From: Pseudomonas sp. GCEP-101
GTDB lineage: Bacteria; Pseudomonadota; Gammaproteobacteria; Pseudomonadales; Pseudomonadaceae
Direction: 5' to 3'
DNA length: 64,000 bases
NCBI RefSeq assembly: GCF_025133575.1
Contig: NZ_CP104011.1
Span: 4,162,965 to 4,226,964 of the forward strand
A model generated the notes under the pieces. It was not told where the DNA came from, ran no database searches, and saw only the letters and a program-made list of their open reading frames with translations. Of this stretch, positions 19,699-28,759 are shown in pieces. Positions within the stretch are counted from its first letter, which is position 1, and every line of letters begins with the position of its first letter. The position numbers were made by a program, and so were the translations under genes.

Positions 19699-21089
19699 CA
19701 GACGATGCCGGTGGCGTAGAAGGTGCTTATCACCACGAACACCGCGAGGGTCTTGATCAGGGTGATGGCGAAGATGTCCTTGTAGGCCTCGCGGTGGGTG
19801 AGGCCGGTGACCGCCAGCAGGGTGATCACCGCGCCGTTGTGCGGCAGGGTGTCCATGCCGCCGGAGGCCATGGCCGCGACCCGGTGCAGCACCTCCAGCG
19901 GGATGTTGGCGGCGTGGGCGGCGGCGATGAACTGCTCGGACATGGCCGCCAGGGCGATGCTCATGCCGCCCGACGCCGAACCGGTGATGCCGGCCAGGGT
20001 GGTGACGGTGATGGCCTCGTTGACCAGCGGATCGGGGATCTTCTTCAGCGCGTCGGCCAATACCAGGAAGCCGGGCAGGGAGGCGATCACCGCGCCGAAA
20101 CCGTATTCCGAGGCGGTATTCATGGCTGCCAGCAGCGCGCCGGCCACGGCGGTCTTGCTGCCCTCGGCGATCTTGCTGCGGATCACCGCGAAGCTGGTCA
20201 CCAGCACCAGCAGGATGCCCAGCAGCAGCGCCGCCTGCACCGCCCAGATGCCGGTCAGCTTGGCCACGTCGCTGGCCACTGGCGCGGCCATGCCGGCCAG
20301 TTGCAGGCTGTGGGTCTTGCCGTAGACCTGGGGAATCCAGTGGGTGAACAGCAGGTTGGCGACGCCCACCAGCACCAGCGGCGAGAGCGCCAGCAGCGGG
20401 TGGGGCAGCCGGATGTCATCGGCGGTTTCCGGCTCGTTGCGCAGCTCGGTCCCGTAGCCTTCGCCGGCGGCGCGCGCCTTGCCGGCCTGGCGGCGCAGGA
20501 ACAGCATGCCCACGGCGAAGACGAACAGGCTGCCGATCAGCCCCAGCCAGGGCGCGGCCCAGCCGGTGGTGTTGAAGAAGGCGGTGGGGATGATGTTCTG
20601 GATCTGCGGGGTGCCGGGCAGGGCATCCATGGTGAAGCTGAACGCGCCCAGGGCGATGGTCGCCGGGATCAGCCGCTTGGGAATGTTGCTCTGGCGGAAC
20701 ATCTCGGCGGCGAAGGGGTAGACCGCGAACACCACGACGAACAGCGACACGCCGCCGTAGGTGAGCAGGGCACAGACCAGCACGATCACCAGCATCGCCT
20801 GGCTCGTGCCGAGCAGGCGGATGGCGGCGGCGACGATGGAGCGCGAGAAGCCCGACAGCTCGATCAGCTTGCCGAACACCGCGCCGAGCAGGAACACCGG
20901 GAAGTAGAGTTTGACGAAGCCAACCATCTTCTCCATGAACACCCCAGTGAAGGCCGGGGCGACGGCGGATGGGTCGGTCAGCAGCACCGCCAGCAGCGCG
21001 GCGATGGGGGCGAAGAGGATCACGCTGTAGCCGCGGTAGGCGGCGAGCATCAGCAGGGCGAGGGCCGCAAGGGCGATGACCACGCTCAT
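19698..21089 (-). CDS. GntP-family permease, probable 3-hydroxybutyrate transporter
   Basis: Inner-membrane symporter of 463 residues with about 12 hydrophobic segments (first at residues 3-21, IALAALALLMLAAYRGYSV). It carries GntP-family features such as the central LPGTPQIQNIIPT and the late TGSASGGMSIALAAM loop. GntP members carry gluconate or small hydroxy-acids. Position between an OprD porin and bdhA under an HbcR-like activator points to 3-hydroxybutyrate, as for the homologous gene next to P. aeruginosa hbcR. The start is ATG with GGAGAT before it. An AAN repeat and a strong hairpin lie just upstream. Confidence 0.85.
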   Translation of the reverse strand: MSVVIALAALALLMLAAYRGYSVILFAPIAALLAVLLTDPSAVAPAFTGVFMEKMVGFVKLYFPVFLLGAVFGKLIELSGFSRSIVAAAIRLLGTSQAMLVIVLVCALLTYGGVSLFVVVFAVYPFAAEMFRQSNIPKRLIPATIALGAFSFTMDALPGTPQIQNIIPTAFFNTTGWAAPWLGLIGSLFVFAVGMLFLRRQAGKARAAGEGYGTELRNEPETADDIRLPHPLLALSPLVLVGVANLLFTHWIPQVYGKTHSLQLAGMAAPVASDVAKLTGIWAVQAALLLGILLVLVTSFAVIRSKIAEGSKTAVAGALLAAMNTASEYGFGAVIASLPGFLVLADALKKIPDPLVNEAITVTTLAGITGSASGGMSIALAAMSEQFIAAAHAANIPLEVLHRVAAMASGGMDTLPHNGAVITLLAVTGLTHREAYKDIFAITLIKTLAVFVVISTFYATGIV

Positions 21090-21108
21090 CGAAGTATCTC
21101 CAGGTTCA

Positions 21109-21138
21109 GCGCGGCCAGGGCCGCGCGTCGTTCTTGTT
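21109..21138 (-). promoter_or_regulatory. Hairpin and AAN repeat in the gntP leader
   Basis: On the minus strand AACAAGAAC (21130-21138), three AAN triplets and a possible Crc/Hfq site, is followed by GCGCGGCC-CT-GGCCGCGC (21109-21126), a perfect GC-only hairpin with no U-run. It sits between the porin stop and the gntP ribosome-binding site. It may block processing or tune gntP translation. Confidence 0.5.
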
Positions 21139-21182
21139 GTAATGGGCCTGCTTTACGATTGAGAGTTCAGGCGGTCAGGCGT

Positions 21183-22448
21183 TTACCACAGTGGCAGCAC
21201 GTAGCTGAGGATCAGGCGGTTCTCGTCCAGGTCGTTGCCGAAGTGGCTGGAGCGCACCGTCGCGTTGCGCCACTTCACGCCGAGGTTCTTCAGCGGGCCG
21301 CTTTGCACCACATAGCCGATATCGGTGTCGCGCTCCCACTCCTTGCCCTCGGGCTTGCCTGCGCCCAGCTCGATGTTGTCGCCGGACAGGTAGCGCGTCA
21401 TGAAGGTCAGGCCGGGTACGCCCAGGGCGGCGAAATCGTAGTCGTAGCGGGCCTGCCAGGATTTCTCGTCGCGGTTGGCGAAGTCGCCGATCTGCACGAA
21501 GTTGACCAGGAAGGCGTCGGTGCCGGCGATGTAGGCGAAGCCGGTGTCGCCGCTCATGGACTGGTAGCCGGCGCCGAAGCCATGGCCGCCCAGGGTGTAG
21601 GTGAGCATGGCGCCGAAGGCGCGGTTGTCGACGTTGCTGTGGCCGTCGTCGTCGGAGCGGGCGTAGCGCAGGTCGGTCTTCAGCGACTGGCCGGCGGCAA
21701 TCGGCAGCACGTGCAGCAGGTTGACGATGTGCTGGTCGTAGAGTCCGTCGAGCTTGGCGTAGCTGTAGCCGGTGGTCAGTTGCGGCGTCCACTTGTAGCT
21801 CAGGCCGGCGAAGTCGAACTGGTCGCTGGTATCGGTGGCGACGATGCCGCGCGCGCTGCCGCTGGTGACGGTCATGTCCTCGCGGTTGGAGGAGTCGCGC
21901 TGGCTCACCTGGCGCAGACGGCCGCCGTCGAAGGTCAGGCCGGCGAACTCGGCGGAATTCAGGTGCGCGCCTTCGAAGGTCTGTGGCAGCAGGCGTGAAT
22001 CGTTGGCCAGCACGGTGGGCAGCTTGGGCAGCAGGGTGCCGATCTTCAGGGTGCTCTTGGAGGCGCGCAGCTTGGCGGTCAGGCCCAGTTCGCTGTAGTC
22101 GTCGGCCGCGCCGTTGACCTTGTGTTTGTCGCGCGGCAGCAGGCCGGAGCCGGCGCGGTCGGGGCTGGAGTCCAGCTTCACGCCCAGCAGGCCGAGGGCG
22201 TCCACGCCCACGCCGATGGTGCCTTCGGTGTAGCCGGATTCGTAGCGCAGCAGGAAGCCCTGCGCCCACTCTTCCTGCTTGGACTGCGTGGCATTGCCCT
22301 GGCGGAAATCGCGGTTGAAGTAGAAGTTGCGCAGCTCGACGCTGGCCTTGCTGTCGGCAAGGAACTCGGCGAAGGCCTGGGGCGAGAGGGCGAGGGTGGA
22401 ACCGAGGGCGGTCAGAACGGCAGCGTGATTGAGCGTGGAACGGCTCAT
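21183..22448 (-). CDS. OprD-family outer-membrane porin
   Basis: A 421-residue substrate-specific porin. The N-terminus is a signal peptide of about 28 residues ending PQAFA, followed by the OprD-family start ...FLADSKASVELRNFYFNRDFR. The protein alternates amphipathic strands and ends VLPLW, the C-terminal aromatic needed for outer-membrane insertion. The start has GGAGATC. It heads the 3-hydroxybutyrate operon directly downstream of a sigma-54 promoter, so it probably brings the hydroxy-acid across the outer membrane (inference). Confidence 0.9.
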   Translation of the reverse strand: MSRSTLNHAAVLTALGSTLALSPQAFAEFLADSKASVELRNFYFNRDFRQGNATQSKQEEWAQGFLLRYESGYTEGTIGVGVDALGLLGVKLDSSPDRAGSGLLPRDKHKVNGAADDYSELGLTAKLRASKSTLKIGTLLPKLPTVLANDSRLLPQTFEGAHLNSAEFAGLTFDGGRLRQVSQRDSSNREDMTVTSGSARGIVATDTSDQFDFAGLSYKWTPQLTTGYSYAKLDGLYDQHIVNLLHVLPIAAGQSLKTDLRYARSDDDGHSNVDNRAFGAMLTYTLGGHGFGAGYQSMSGDTGFAYIAGTDAFLVNFVQIGDFANRDEKSWQARYDYDFAALGVPGLTFMTRYLSGDNIELGAGKPEGKEWERDTDIGYVVQSGPLKNLGVKWRNATVRSSHFGNDLDENRLILSYVLPLW

Positions 22449-22533
22449 CGGGTGATCTCCTGGCGCGGCGCCGAGTGCGAAGCGGGACTCGCCGTGGGGT
22501 CCGCTGGGGTCTGTTCGCGTTCGGGCAGCGTTG

Positions 22534-22542
22534 ATTGTTGTT
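22534..22542 (-). promoter_or_regulatory. AAN repeat in the porin leader
   Basis: On the minus strand the leader reads AACAACAAT, three AAN triplets, about 90 nt before the porin start. This is a possible Crc/Hfq site in the 5' UTR produced from the sigma-54 promoter. Confidence 0.4.
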
Positions 22543-22581
22543 ATGTCGGCTGTGCGGCGCGAAGGCCGCGAGAGACGACAT

Positions 22582-22597
22582 AGCCAGGACCGTGCCA
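22582..22597 (-). promoter_or_regulatory. Sigma-54 (RpoN) promoter of the 3-hydroxybutyrate operon
   Basis: Minus-strand TGGCACGGTCCTGGCT fits the consensus TGGCACG-N4-TTGCW, with the invariant GG and GC at the right 12-bp phase and one mismatch (TGGCT for TTGCT). It lies 134 bp before the porin start codon and points at the operon. The regulator gene encoded next to it is a sigma-54 activator. Confidence 0.75.
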
Positions 22598-22660
22598 GGA
22601 TTGTAACTATTTGATTTTAAAGTCTTATTTTGAGAATTCGCATGGCGCGCAGCAGGGGTT

Positions 22661-22747
22661 TGTCTCGGAATGGAGACGAATGTGCCCGTGAATCAGGCGG
22701 GCTTGCCGTAATACTTGACATAGAGGAGTTGTCTCTGGTTGGAGACA
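22661..22747. promoter_or_regulatory. Two palindromic enhancer (UAS) sites for the HbcR-like activator
   Basis: TGTCTC-GGAATG-GAGACG at 22661-22678 and TGTCTC-TGGTTG-GAGACA at 22730-22747 are 18-bp dyads with the same 6-bp spacer; the second is perfect. They lie about 65 and 135 bp upstream of the -24/-12 promoter, between it and the 3' end of the activator gene. This is the classical layout for an enhancer-binding protein. Confidence 0.7.
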
Positions 22748-22769
22748 TGTCTCGTTTTCGGGACTCCTG

Positions 22770-24194
<1,425 letters not shown>

Positions 24195-24251
24195 GGGGCG
24201 GGCCGTGCGCAAGGGGCAGAGGGCGCACTGTACCGGGATGCGGAAGCTCTT

Positions 24252-24640
24252 TGTAGGACCGAGGGGGACGCCTGGTCCTTCCTCGCGAACAAACCCGGGG
24301 GCTCCCTGTAGGAGCGGGCCATGCCCGCGATCACGGGCATGGCCCGTTCCTACAGGTGGGTGTCGGGAATCGTAGGAGCGGACTCCGTCCGCGATGGCCC
24401 CCAGCGCATGCGGATCTATCGCGGACAGAGTCCGCTCCTACGCAAGGGAATACTTTTCGCGGCGGCGGTTCCGCTTTATGCGCCCTACGGTCGGTGTCGA
24501 GTGTCGTGGCTACCTGTAGGAGCGGGCCATGCCCGCGATCAGGGGCATGGCCCGTTCCTATAGGAGGATGTCGGGAATTGTGGGAATGCTTTCGCGGCGG
24601 CGGATAAAGCGTTCCGCTTTATGCGCCCTACGGTCTGCCT
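24252..24640. repeat. Mixed REP array after hbcR
   Basis: Contains an odd REP (GTAGGACCGAGGGGGACGCC, then TTCCTCGCGAAC) at 24252, two GTAGGAGCGGGCCATGCCCG pairs with inverses (24308-24355 and 24514-24560), a GTAGGAGCGGACTCCGTCCG pair (24370-24442), and two TTTATGCGCCCTACGG remnants (near 24475 and 24618). No gene is seen in the 620-bp gap. Confidence 0.85.
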
Positions 24641-24666
24641 CTTGTGAAAATCCGTGCTTGTGCTTT

Positions 24667-24775
24667 CCCTAACCCTCTCCCAAGGGGAGAGGGGACCGTT
24701 CGGTTCAGGATGAAGCTATTGCATCAGCCGGCACAATCAGCCCCCTCTCCCTGTGGGAGAGGGTTGGGGTGAGGG
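24667..24775. repeat. CCCTAACCC/GGGTTGGGG-ended palindromic element, copy 1
   Basis: Begins CCCTAACCCTCTCCC and ends GGGAGAGGGTTGGGGTGAGG, so the ends are inverted copies. The middle (GACCGTTCGGTTCAGGATGAAG, then CATCAGCCGGCAC) is shared with the element at 63358. Three more members lie at 36670, 57712 and 63358. Confidence 0.8.
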
Positions 24776-24814
24776 CTGCCGAGCGCACGTGTATCGGTCA
24801 GGTACAGGCGTGGC

Positions 24815-25717
24815 TCAGCGCTTGGACAACTGCGCCTTGGCCACGCGCGAGCCATTGGGCTTGTCGAGCACGGCGCAGATGCGCTGGCCGGCGTCGATCA
24901 GCAGGTCCAGGTCGATGCCGGTGTGGATCCCCAGGCCGTTGAGCAGGTAGACCACGTCTTCGGTGGCGACGTTGCCGGTGGCACCCTTGGCGTAGGGGCA
25001 GCCGCCCAGGCCCGCGACCGAGCTGTCGAACACGGCGATGCCTTCCAGGAGGCTGGAATAGATGTTCGCCGTGGCCTGGCCGTAGGTGTCGTGGAAGTGC
25101 CCGGCCAACTGCGCGCGCGGCACGCGTTGGCCGACCACTTCGAACATGCGGCGGGTGGCGCCGGCGGTGCCCACGCCGATGGTGTCGCCCAGGGAGACTT
25201 CGTAGCAGCCCATGGCGTGCAGTTCCGCGGCGACGGCGGCGACCTGTTCCGCGTCCACCTCGCCCTGGTAGGGGCAGCCGAGCACGCAGGAGACGTAGCC
25301 GCGCACGCGCACGCCATGCTGGCGCGCCGCTTCCATGATCGGCACGAAGCGCTCCAGGCTCTCCTTGATCGAGCAGTTGATGTTCTTCTGCGAGAAGGCC
25401 TCGGAGGCGGCGGCGAACACCGCGACTTCCTTGACCCGCGATTCCAGCGCGGCCTCGAAGCCCTTCATGTTCGGCGCCAAGGCGGCATAGGTGACGCCGG
25501 CCTTCTGCTGGATGCCGGCGAAGACCTCGGCCGAGCCGGCCATCTGCGGCACCCACTTGGGCGAGACGAAGCTGCCGACTTCGATGTAGGAGAGGCCGGC
25601 GGCGGTCAGGTCGTCCACCAGGCGCACCTTGTCAGCCACGGCGATGGGTTGTTTCTCGTTCTGCAGGCCGTCGCGCGGGCCGACTTCGACGAGGCGGACG
25701 GAATGGGGCAGGGTCAT
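24815..25717 (-). CDS. liuE: Hydroxymethylglutaryl-CoA lyase
   Basis: Cleaves HMG-CoA into acetyl-CoA and acetoacetate, the last step of leucine/isovalerate breakdown. 300 residues, TIM-barrel of the HMGL/DRE family. Seen are VGPRDGLQNE at residues 11-20, the metal site GHFHDTYGQA and the catalytic-cysteine loop GLGGCPYAKGATGN. GAGGA precedes the ATG. Last gene of liuABCDE, separated from liuD by a REP pair. The acetoacetate formed can be used by the synthetase at 16669-18624. Confidence 0.94.
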   Translation of the reverse strand: MTLPHSVRLVEVGPRDGLQNEKQPIAVADKVRLVDDLTAAGLSYIEVGSFVSPKWVPQMAGSAEVFAGIQQKAGVTYAALAPNMKGFEAALESRVKEVAVFAAASEAFSQKNINCSIKESLERFVPIMEAARQHGVRVRGYVSCVLGCPYQGEVDAEQVAAVAAELHAMGCYEVSLGDTIGVGTAGATRRMFEVVGQRVPRAQLAGHFHDTYGQATANIYSSLLEGIAVFDSSVAGLGGCPYAKGATGNVATEDVVYLLNGLGIHTGIDLDLLIDAGQRICAVLDKPNGSRVAKAQLSKR

Positions 25718-25762
25718 GGAGTGTCCTCGTTGGGTTCTCGCGAAGAGCGGCTTTGGCTCTTC

Positions 25763-25905
25763 GTAGGAGCGAGCTTGCTCGCGAACGCATGGCACCCTGT
25801 ATGACCGGAGTGATGCGGTTCGCGAGCAAGCTCGCTCCTACAAAAAAGCGGCATCGGTATCAGGCGGAAGTCATGTAGGGCGCGTTATGCGCCCTACAAG
25901 AGCCG
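25763..25905. repeat. Inverted REP pair and GTAGGGCGC palindrome between liuE and liuD
   Basis: GTAGGAGCGAGCTTGCTCGC with its inverse ends at 25841. A short TGTAGGGCGCGTTATGCGCC palindrome follows near 25874. Both lie inside the liu operon, between the carboxylase alpha subunit and the lyase. Confidence 0.85.
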
Positions 25906-25908
25906 GCT

Positions 25909-27870
25909 TCAGGCCGGCGCCTCCTCCAGCTCCACCAGCGCCGTACCTTCCGACACCAGTTCGCCTTCGCTGCAATACAGCGATTTCACCACGCCGGCGT
26001 GCGGCGCGCGAATGCTGTGTTCCATTTTCATGGCTTCGAGCACCACCAGCGCGGCGCCGGCTTCGACGCTCTGGCCGGGTTCGACCAGGATGCGCACGAT
26101 GCTGCCGTTCATCGGTGCGCCCAGTCCGCCCTGGTGCGAATGCGCGGCCTCGGCCTCGGCGATGGGGTCGAAGCGCTGCACGCTGACCAGCTCGCCGTTC
26201 CATTCCAGGTAGAGGCTGTCGCCCCGGCGGATCACCTGGTGACGGCGGCGGATCTCACCGTCGTTCACATCCAGCCACTGACCGTCGAGCTGCGCAATGC
26301 GCTGGCCATCGGCATGGCGCAGGCGCACCACCTGGGACTCGCCCTTGGCCAGCAGGTGCAGGTCGGTTTCTCCCGGTAGGCCGCTGCGCCAGCCGCTCTG
26401 GGCGGACCACGGCGAGTGGGCATCGTCGCCGCGCACGCGGGCGGCTTCGCTCTGCACCCAGGCTTCGGCGGCGAGCTGCCAGAAGCGCTCGGGCAGGGCG
26501 GTGGCGGCGGGCAGCAGGGCGTCCTGGTGGCGGCCGATGAAGCCGGTATCCAGCTCGCCCTCGGCGAAGGCCGGGTGGGCCAGCACGCGGCGCAGGAAGG
26601 CCAGGTTGGTCTTGAAACCGCCGACGGCGGTTTCAGCCAGCATCGACAGCAGGCGCTGGCGCGCTTCCTCGCGGTTCTCGCCCCAGGCGATCAGCTTGGC
26701 CAGCATCGGGTCGTAGAACGGCGAGATGTCATCGCCCTCGCGGATGCCGCTGTCCACCCGGCGGCCGGGGCCGGCGGCGGGTTCGCGGTACAGCGCAAGG
26801 TGACCGCTGGCCGGGAGGAAGCCGCCTTCGGGGTCTTCGGCGTAGAGGCGCACTTCGATGGCGTGGCCGATCAGCGGCACCTGTTCCTGGGTGATCGGCA
26901 GCGGCTCGCCACGGGCGACGCGGATCTGCCAGGCCACCAGGTCGAGGCCGGTGATGGCTTCGGTGACCGGGTGCTCGACCTGCAGGCGGGTGTTCATTTC
27001 CATGAAGAAGAACTGGCCGCTGCCTTCGTCGTAGAGGAACTCCACGGTGCCGGCGCCGACGTAGCCGATGGCCTGGGCGGCGCGCACAGCGGACTCGCCC
27101 ATGGCGGCGCGCAGTTCGGCGGAGAGGCCAGGAGCGGGCGCTTCTTCCACCACTTTCTGGTGGCGGCGCTGGATCGAGCAGTCGCGCTCGTTGAGGTACA
27201 GGCAATGGCCATGCTGGTCGGCGAATACCTGGATTTCCACGTGGCGAGGCTTGGTCAGGTACTTCTCCACCAGCATGCGCGAATCGCCGAAGCCGGACTG
27301 CGCTTCACGCTGGGCGGATGCCAGCGCCTCGGCCAGTTCGGCCTCGCGCTCCACCACCTTCATGCCCTTGCCGCCACCGCCGGCGGCGGCTTTGAGCAGC
27401 ACCGGGTAGCCGATGCGCTGCGCCTCGCGTTGGAAGGTCGCGTAGTCCTGGGCCTCGCCGTGGTAGCCGGGCACCAGCGGCACGCCGGCGGTTTCCATCA
27501 GCGCCTTGGCGGCGGACTTGCTGCCCATGGCGTCGATGGCGCTGGCCGGCGGGCCGAGGAAGATCAACCCGGCCTCTTCGCAGGCGCGGGCGAAACCGGC
27601 GTTCTCCGAGAGGAAGCCGTAGCCGGGGTGGATGGCCTGGGCGCCGGCGGCTTTCGCGGCGGCCAGCACGGCGTCGGCGCGCAGGTAGCTCTCGGCGGGC
27701 TTGGCCCCGCCCAGGTCGATGGCGATGTCCGCCTCCTCGACGTGGCGCGCGTTACGGTCGGTGGCGCTGTGCACGGCCACGGTGGTCAGGCCCAGGGCCT
27801 TGGCGGTGCGCATCACGCGGCAGGCGATCTCGCCGCGGTTGGCCACCAGCAGGGTATCGATCTTCTTCAT
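25909..27870 (-). CDS. liuD: Methylcrotonyl-CoA carboxylase, biotin-containing alpha subunit
   Basis: Biotin carboxylase plus biotin carrier subunit that charges biotin with CO2 and serves LiuB. 653 residues. An N-terminal biotin carboxylase domain (LLVANRGEIACRVMRTA), ATP-grasp (GGGGKGMKVV) and FFMEMNTRLQVEHPVTE are followed by a linker and a C-terminal carrier domain with the biotin acceptor Lys615 in EAMKMEHS. The ATG shares its A with the liuC stop (TGATG). The context with liuABCE separates it from acetyl-CoA, propionyl-CoA and geranyl-CoA carboxylases. Confidence 0.93.
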   Translation of the reverse strand: MKKIDTLLVANRGEIACRVMRTAKALGLTTVAVHSATDRNARHVEEADIAIDLGGAKPAESYLRADAVLAAAKAAGAQAIHPGYGFLSENAGFARACEEAGLIFLGPPASAIDAMGSKSAAKALMETAGVPLVPGYHGEAQDYATFQREAQRIGYPVLLKAAAGGGGKGMKVVEREAELAEALASAQREAQSGFGDSRMLVEKYLTKPRHVEIQVFADQHGHCLYLNERDCSIQRRHQKVVEEAPAPGLSAELRAAMGESAVRAAQAIGYVGAGTVEFLYDEGSGQFFFMEMNTRLQVEHPVTEAITGLDLVAWQIRVARGEPLPITQEQVPLIGHAIEVRLYAEDPEGGFLPASGHLALYREPAAGPGRRVDSGIREGDDISPFYDPMLAKLIAWGENREEARQRLLSMLAETAVGGFKTNLAFLRRVLAHPAFAEGELDTGFIGRHQDALLPAATALPERFWQLAAEAWVQSEAARVRGDDAHSPWSAQSGWRSGLPGETDLHLLAKGESQVVRLRHADGQRIAQLDGQWLDVNDGEIRRRHQVIRRGDSLYLEWNGELVSVQRFDPIAEAEAAHSHQGGLGAPMNGSIVRILVEPGQSVEAGAALVVLEAMKMEHSIRAPHAGVVKSLYCSEGELVSEGTALVELEEAPA

Positions 27871-28667
27871 CAGACTTGCTCCTGCCAGGCCGGTTTGCGT
27901 TTGTCGAGGAAGGCGCGCAGGCCTTCCTGTCCCTCGGTGCTGATGCGGATGCGGGCGATGGCCGCTTCGGTGTAGCGGCGCAGTTCGGGCTTGAGCTCGC
28001 CCGCGCCGATTTCGTGGAACAGCGCCTTGCAGGCCACCAGCGCCGCCGGGCTGTTGCTCAGCAGGTTGGCGATCCAGGCGTCGGCTTCGTCCTCCAGTTC
28101 GGCGGCCGGGTAGTGCTCGTCCACCAGGCCCAGCTCGCGGGCGCGCACGCCGCTGAAGCGTTCGGCGGTCATGGCGTAGCGGGTGGCGGCGCGCTGGCCG
28201 ATGGCCTTGGTGACGAACGGGCCGATGGTCGCCGGGATCAGGCCGATGCGCACCTCGGACAGGCAGAACTGCGCGTCCTCGGCGGCCAGGGCCATGTCGC
28301 AGCAGGCCACCAGCCCGACGCCGCCGCCGAAGGCCGCGCCCTGGACGACGGCGAGGGTCGGCTTCTTCAGGTGGTGCAGGTTGTAGAGCAGTTCGGCGAG
28401 CTGCTGGGCGTCGTTCAGGTTGCCCTGGTAGTCCAGCTGCACGGATTCCTGCATCCAGGAAAGGTCCGCGCCGCCGCAGAAGTGCTTGCCGCGCCCGCGC
28501 AGCACCAGCAGGCGCACGCGCTCCTCGCCGGCGACGATGTCGAGTGCCTGGATCAGTTCGGCGATGGTCTGGGCGTTGAAGGCGTTGTTCTTTTCCGGGC
28601 GGTTCAGCCAGAGGTTGGCGACGCCGCGCGGGTCGATGTCGAGTTGGATGTTCTGGAAATCGGTCAT
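27870..28667 (-). CDS. liuC: Methylglutaconyl-CoA hydratase
   Basis: Crotonase-fold enzyme that hydrates 3-methylglutaconyl-CoA to HMG-CoA. 265 residues. The oxyanion-hole segments are GKHFCGGADLSWM near residues 60-72 and AAFGGGVGLVACCDMA near 105-120. The ATG at 28667 (MTDFQNIQLDI) directly follows a palindromic element; a longer frame upstream has no sensible start. It overlaps liuD by one base. Confidence 0.92.
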   Translation of the reverse strand: MTDFQNIQLDIDPRGVANLWLNRPEKNNAFNAQTIAELIQALDIVAGEERVRLLVLRGRGKHFCGGADLSWMQESVQLDYQGNLNDAQQLAELLYNLHHLKKPTLAVVQGAAFGGGVGLVACCDMALAAEDAQFCLSEVRIGLIPATIGPFVTKAIGQRAATRYAMTAERFSGVRARELGLVDEHYPAAELEDEADAWIANLLSNSPAALVACKALFHEIGAGELKPELRRYTEAAIARIRISTEGQEGLRAFLDKRKPAWQEQV

Positions 28668-28692
28668 ATAGCTACCTTCGGTCGCTAGCGGC

Positions 28693-28755
28693 AAGCCACA
28701 AGCCCGAAGCTGCAAGCGGCGCTCTTTGCGGCTTGAAGCTTGCGGCTTGTGGCTT
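28693..28755. repeat. AAGCCACAAGC palindrome between liuB and liuC
   Basis: AAGCCACAAGC on the left and GCTTGTGGCTT on the right form the ends of a long imperfect hairpin with internal AAGCTGCAAGC and GCTTGAAGCTTGC arms. It fills nearly all of the 92-bp gap in the operon and may stabilise the liuAB message or reduce liuCDE (inference). Confidence 0.8.
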
Positions 28756-28759
28756 CGAA

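Noticed and set aside
24667..24775. The CCCTAACCC...GGGTTGGGG element as a rho-independent terminator
   Set aside because: No T-run follows either arm and the arms are over 60 bases apart; it fits a dispersed repeat better.
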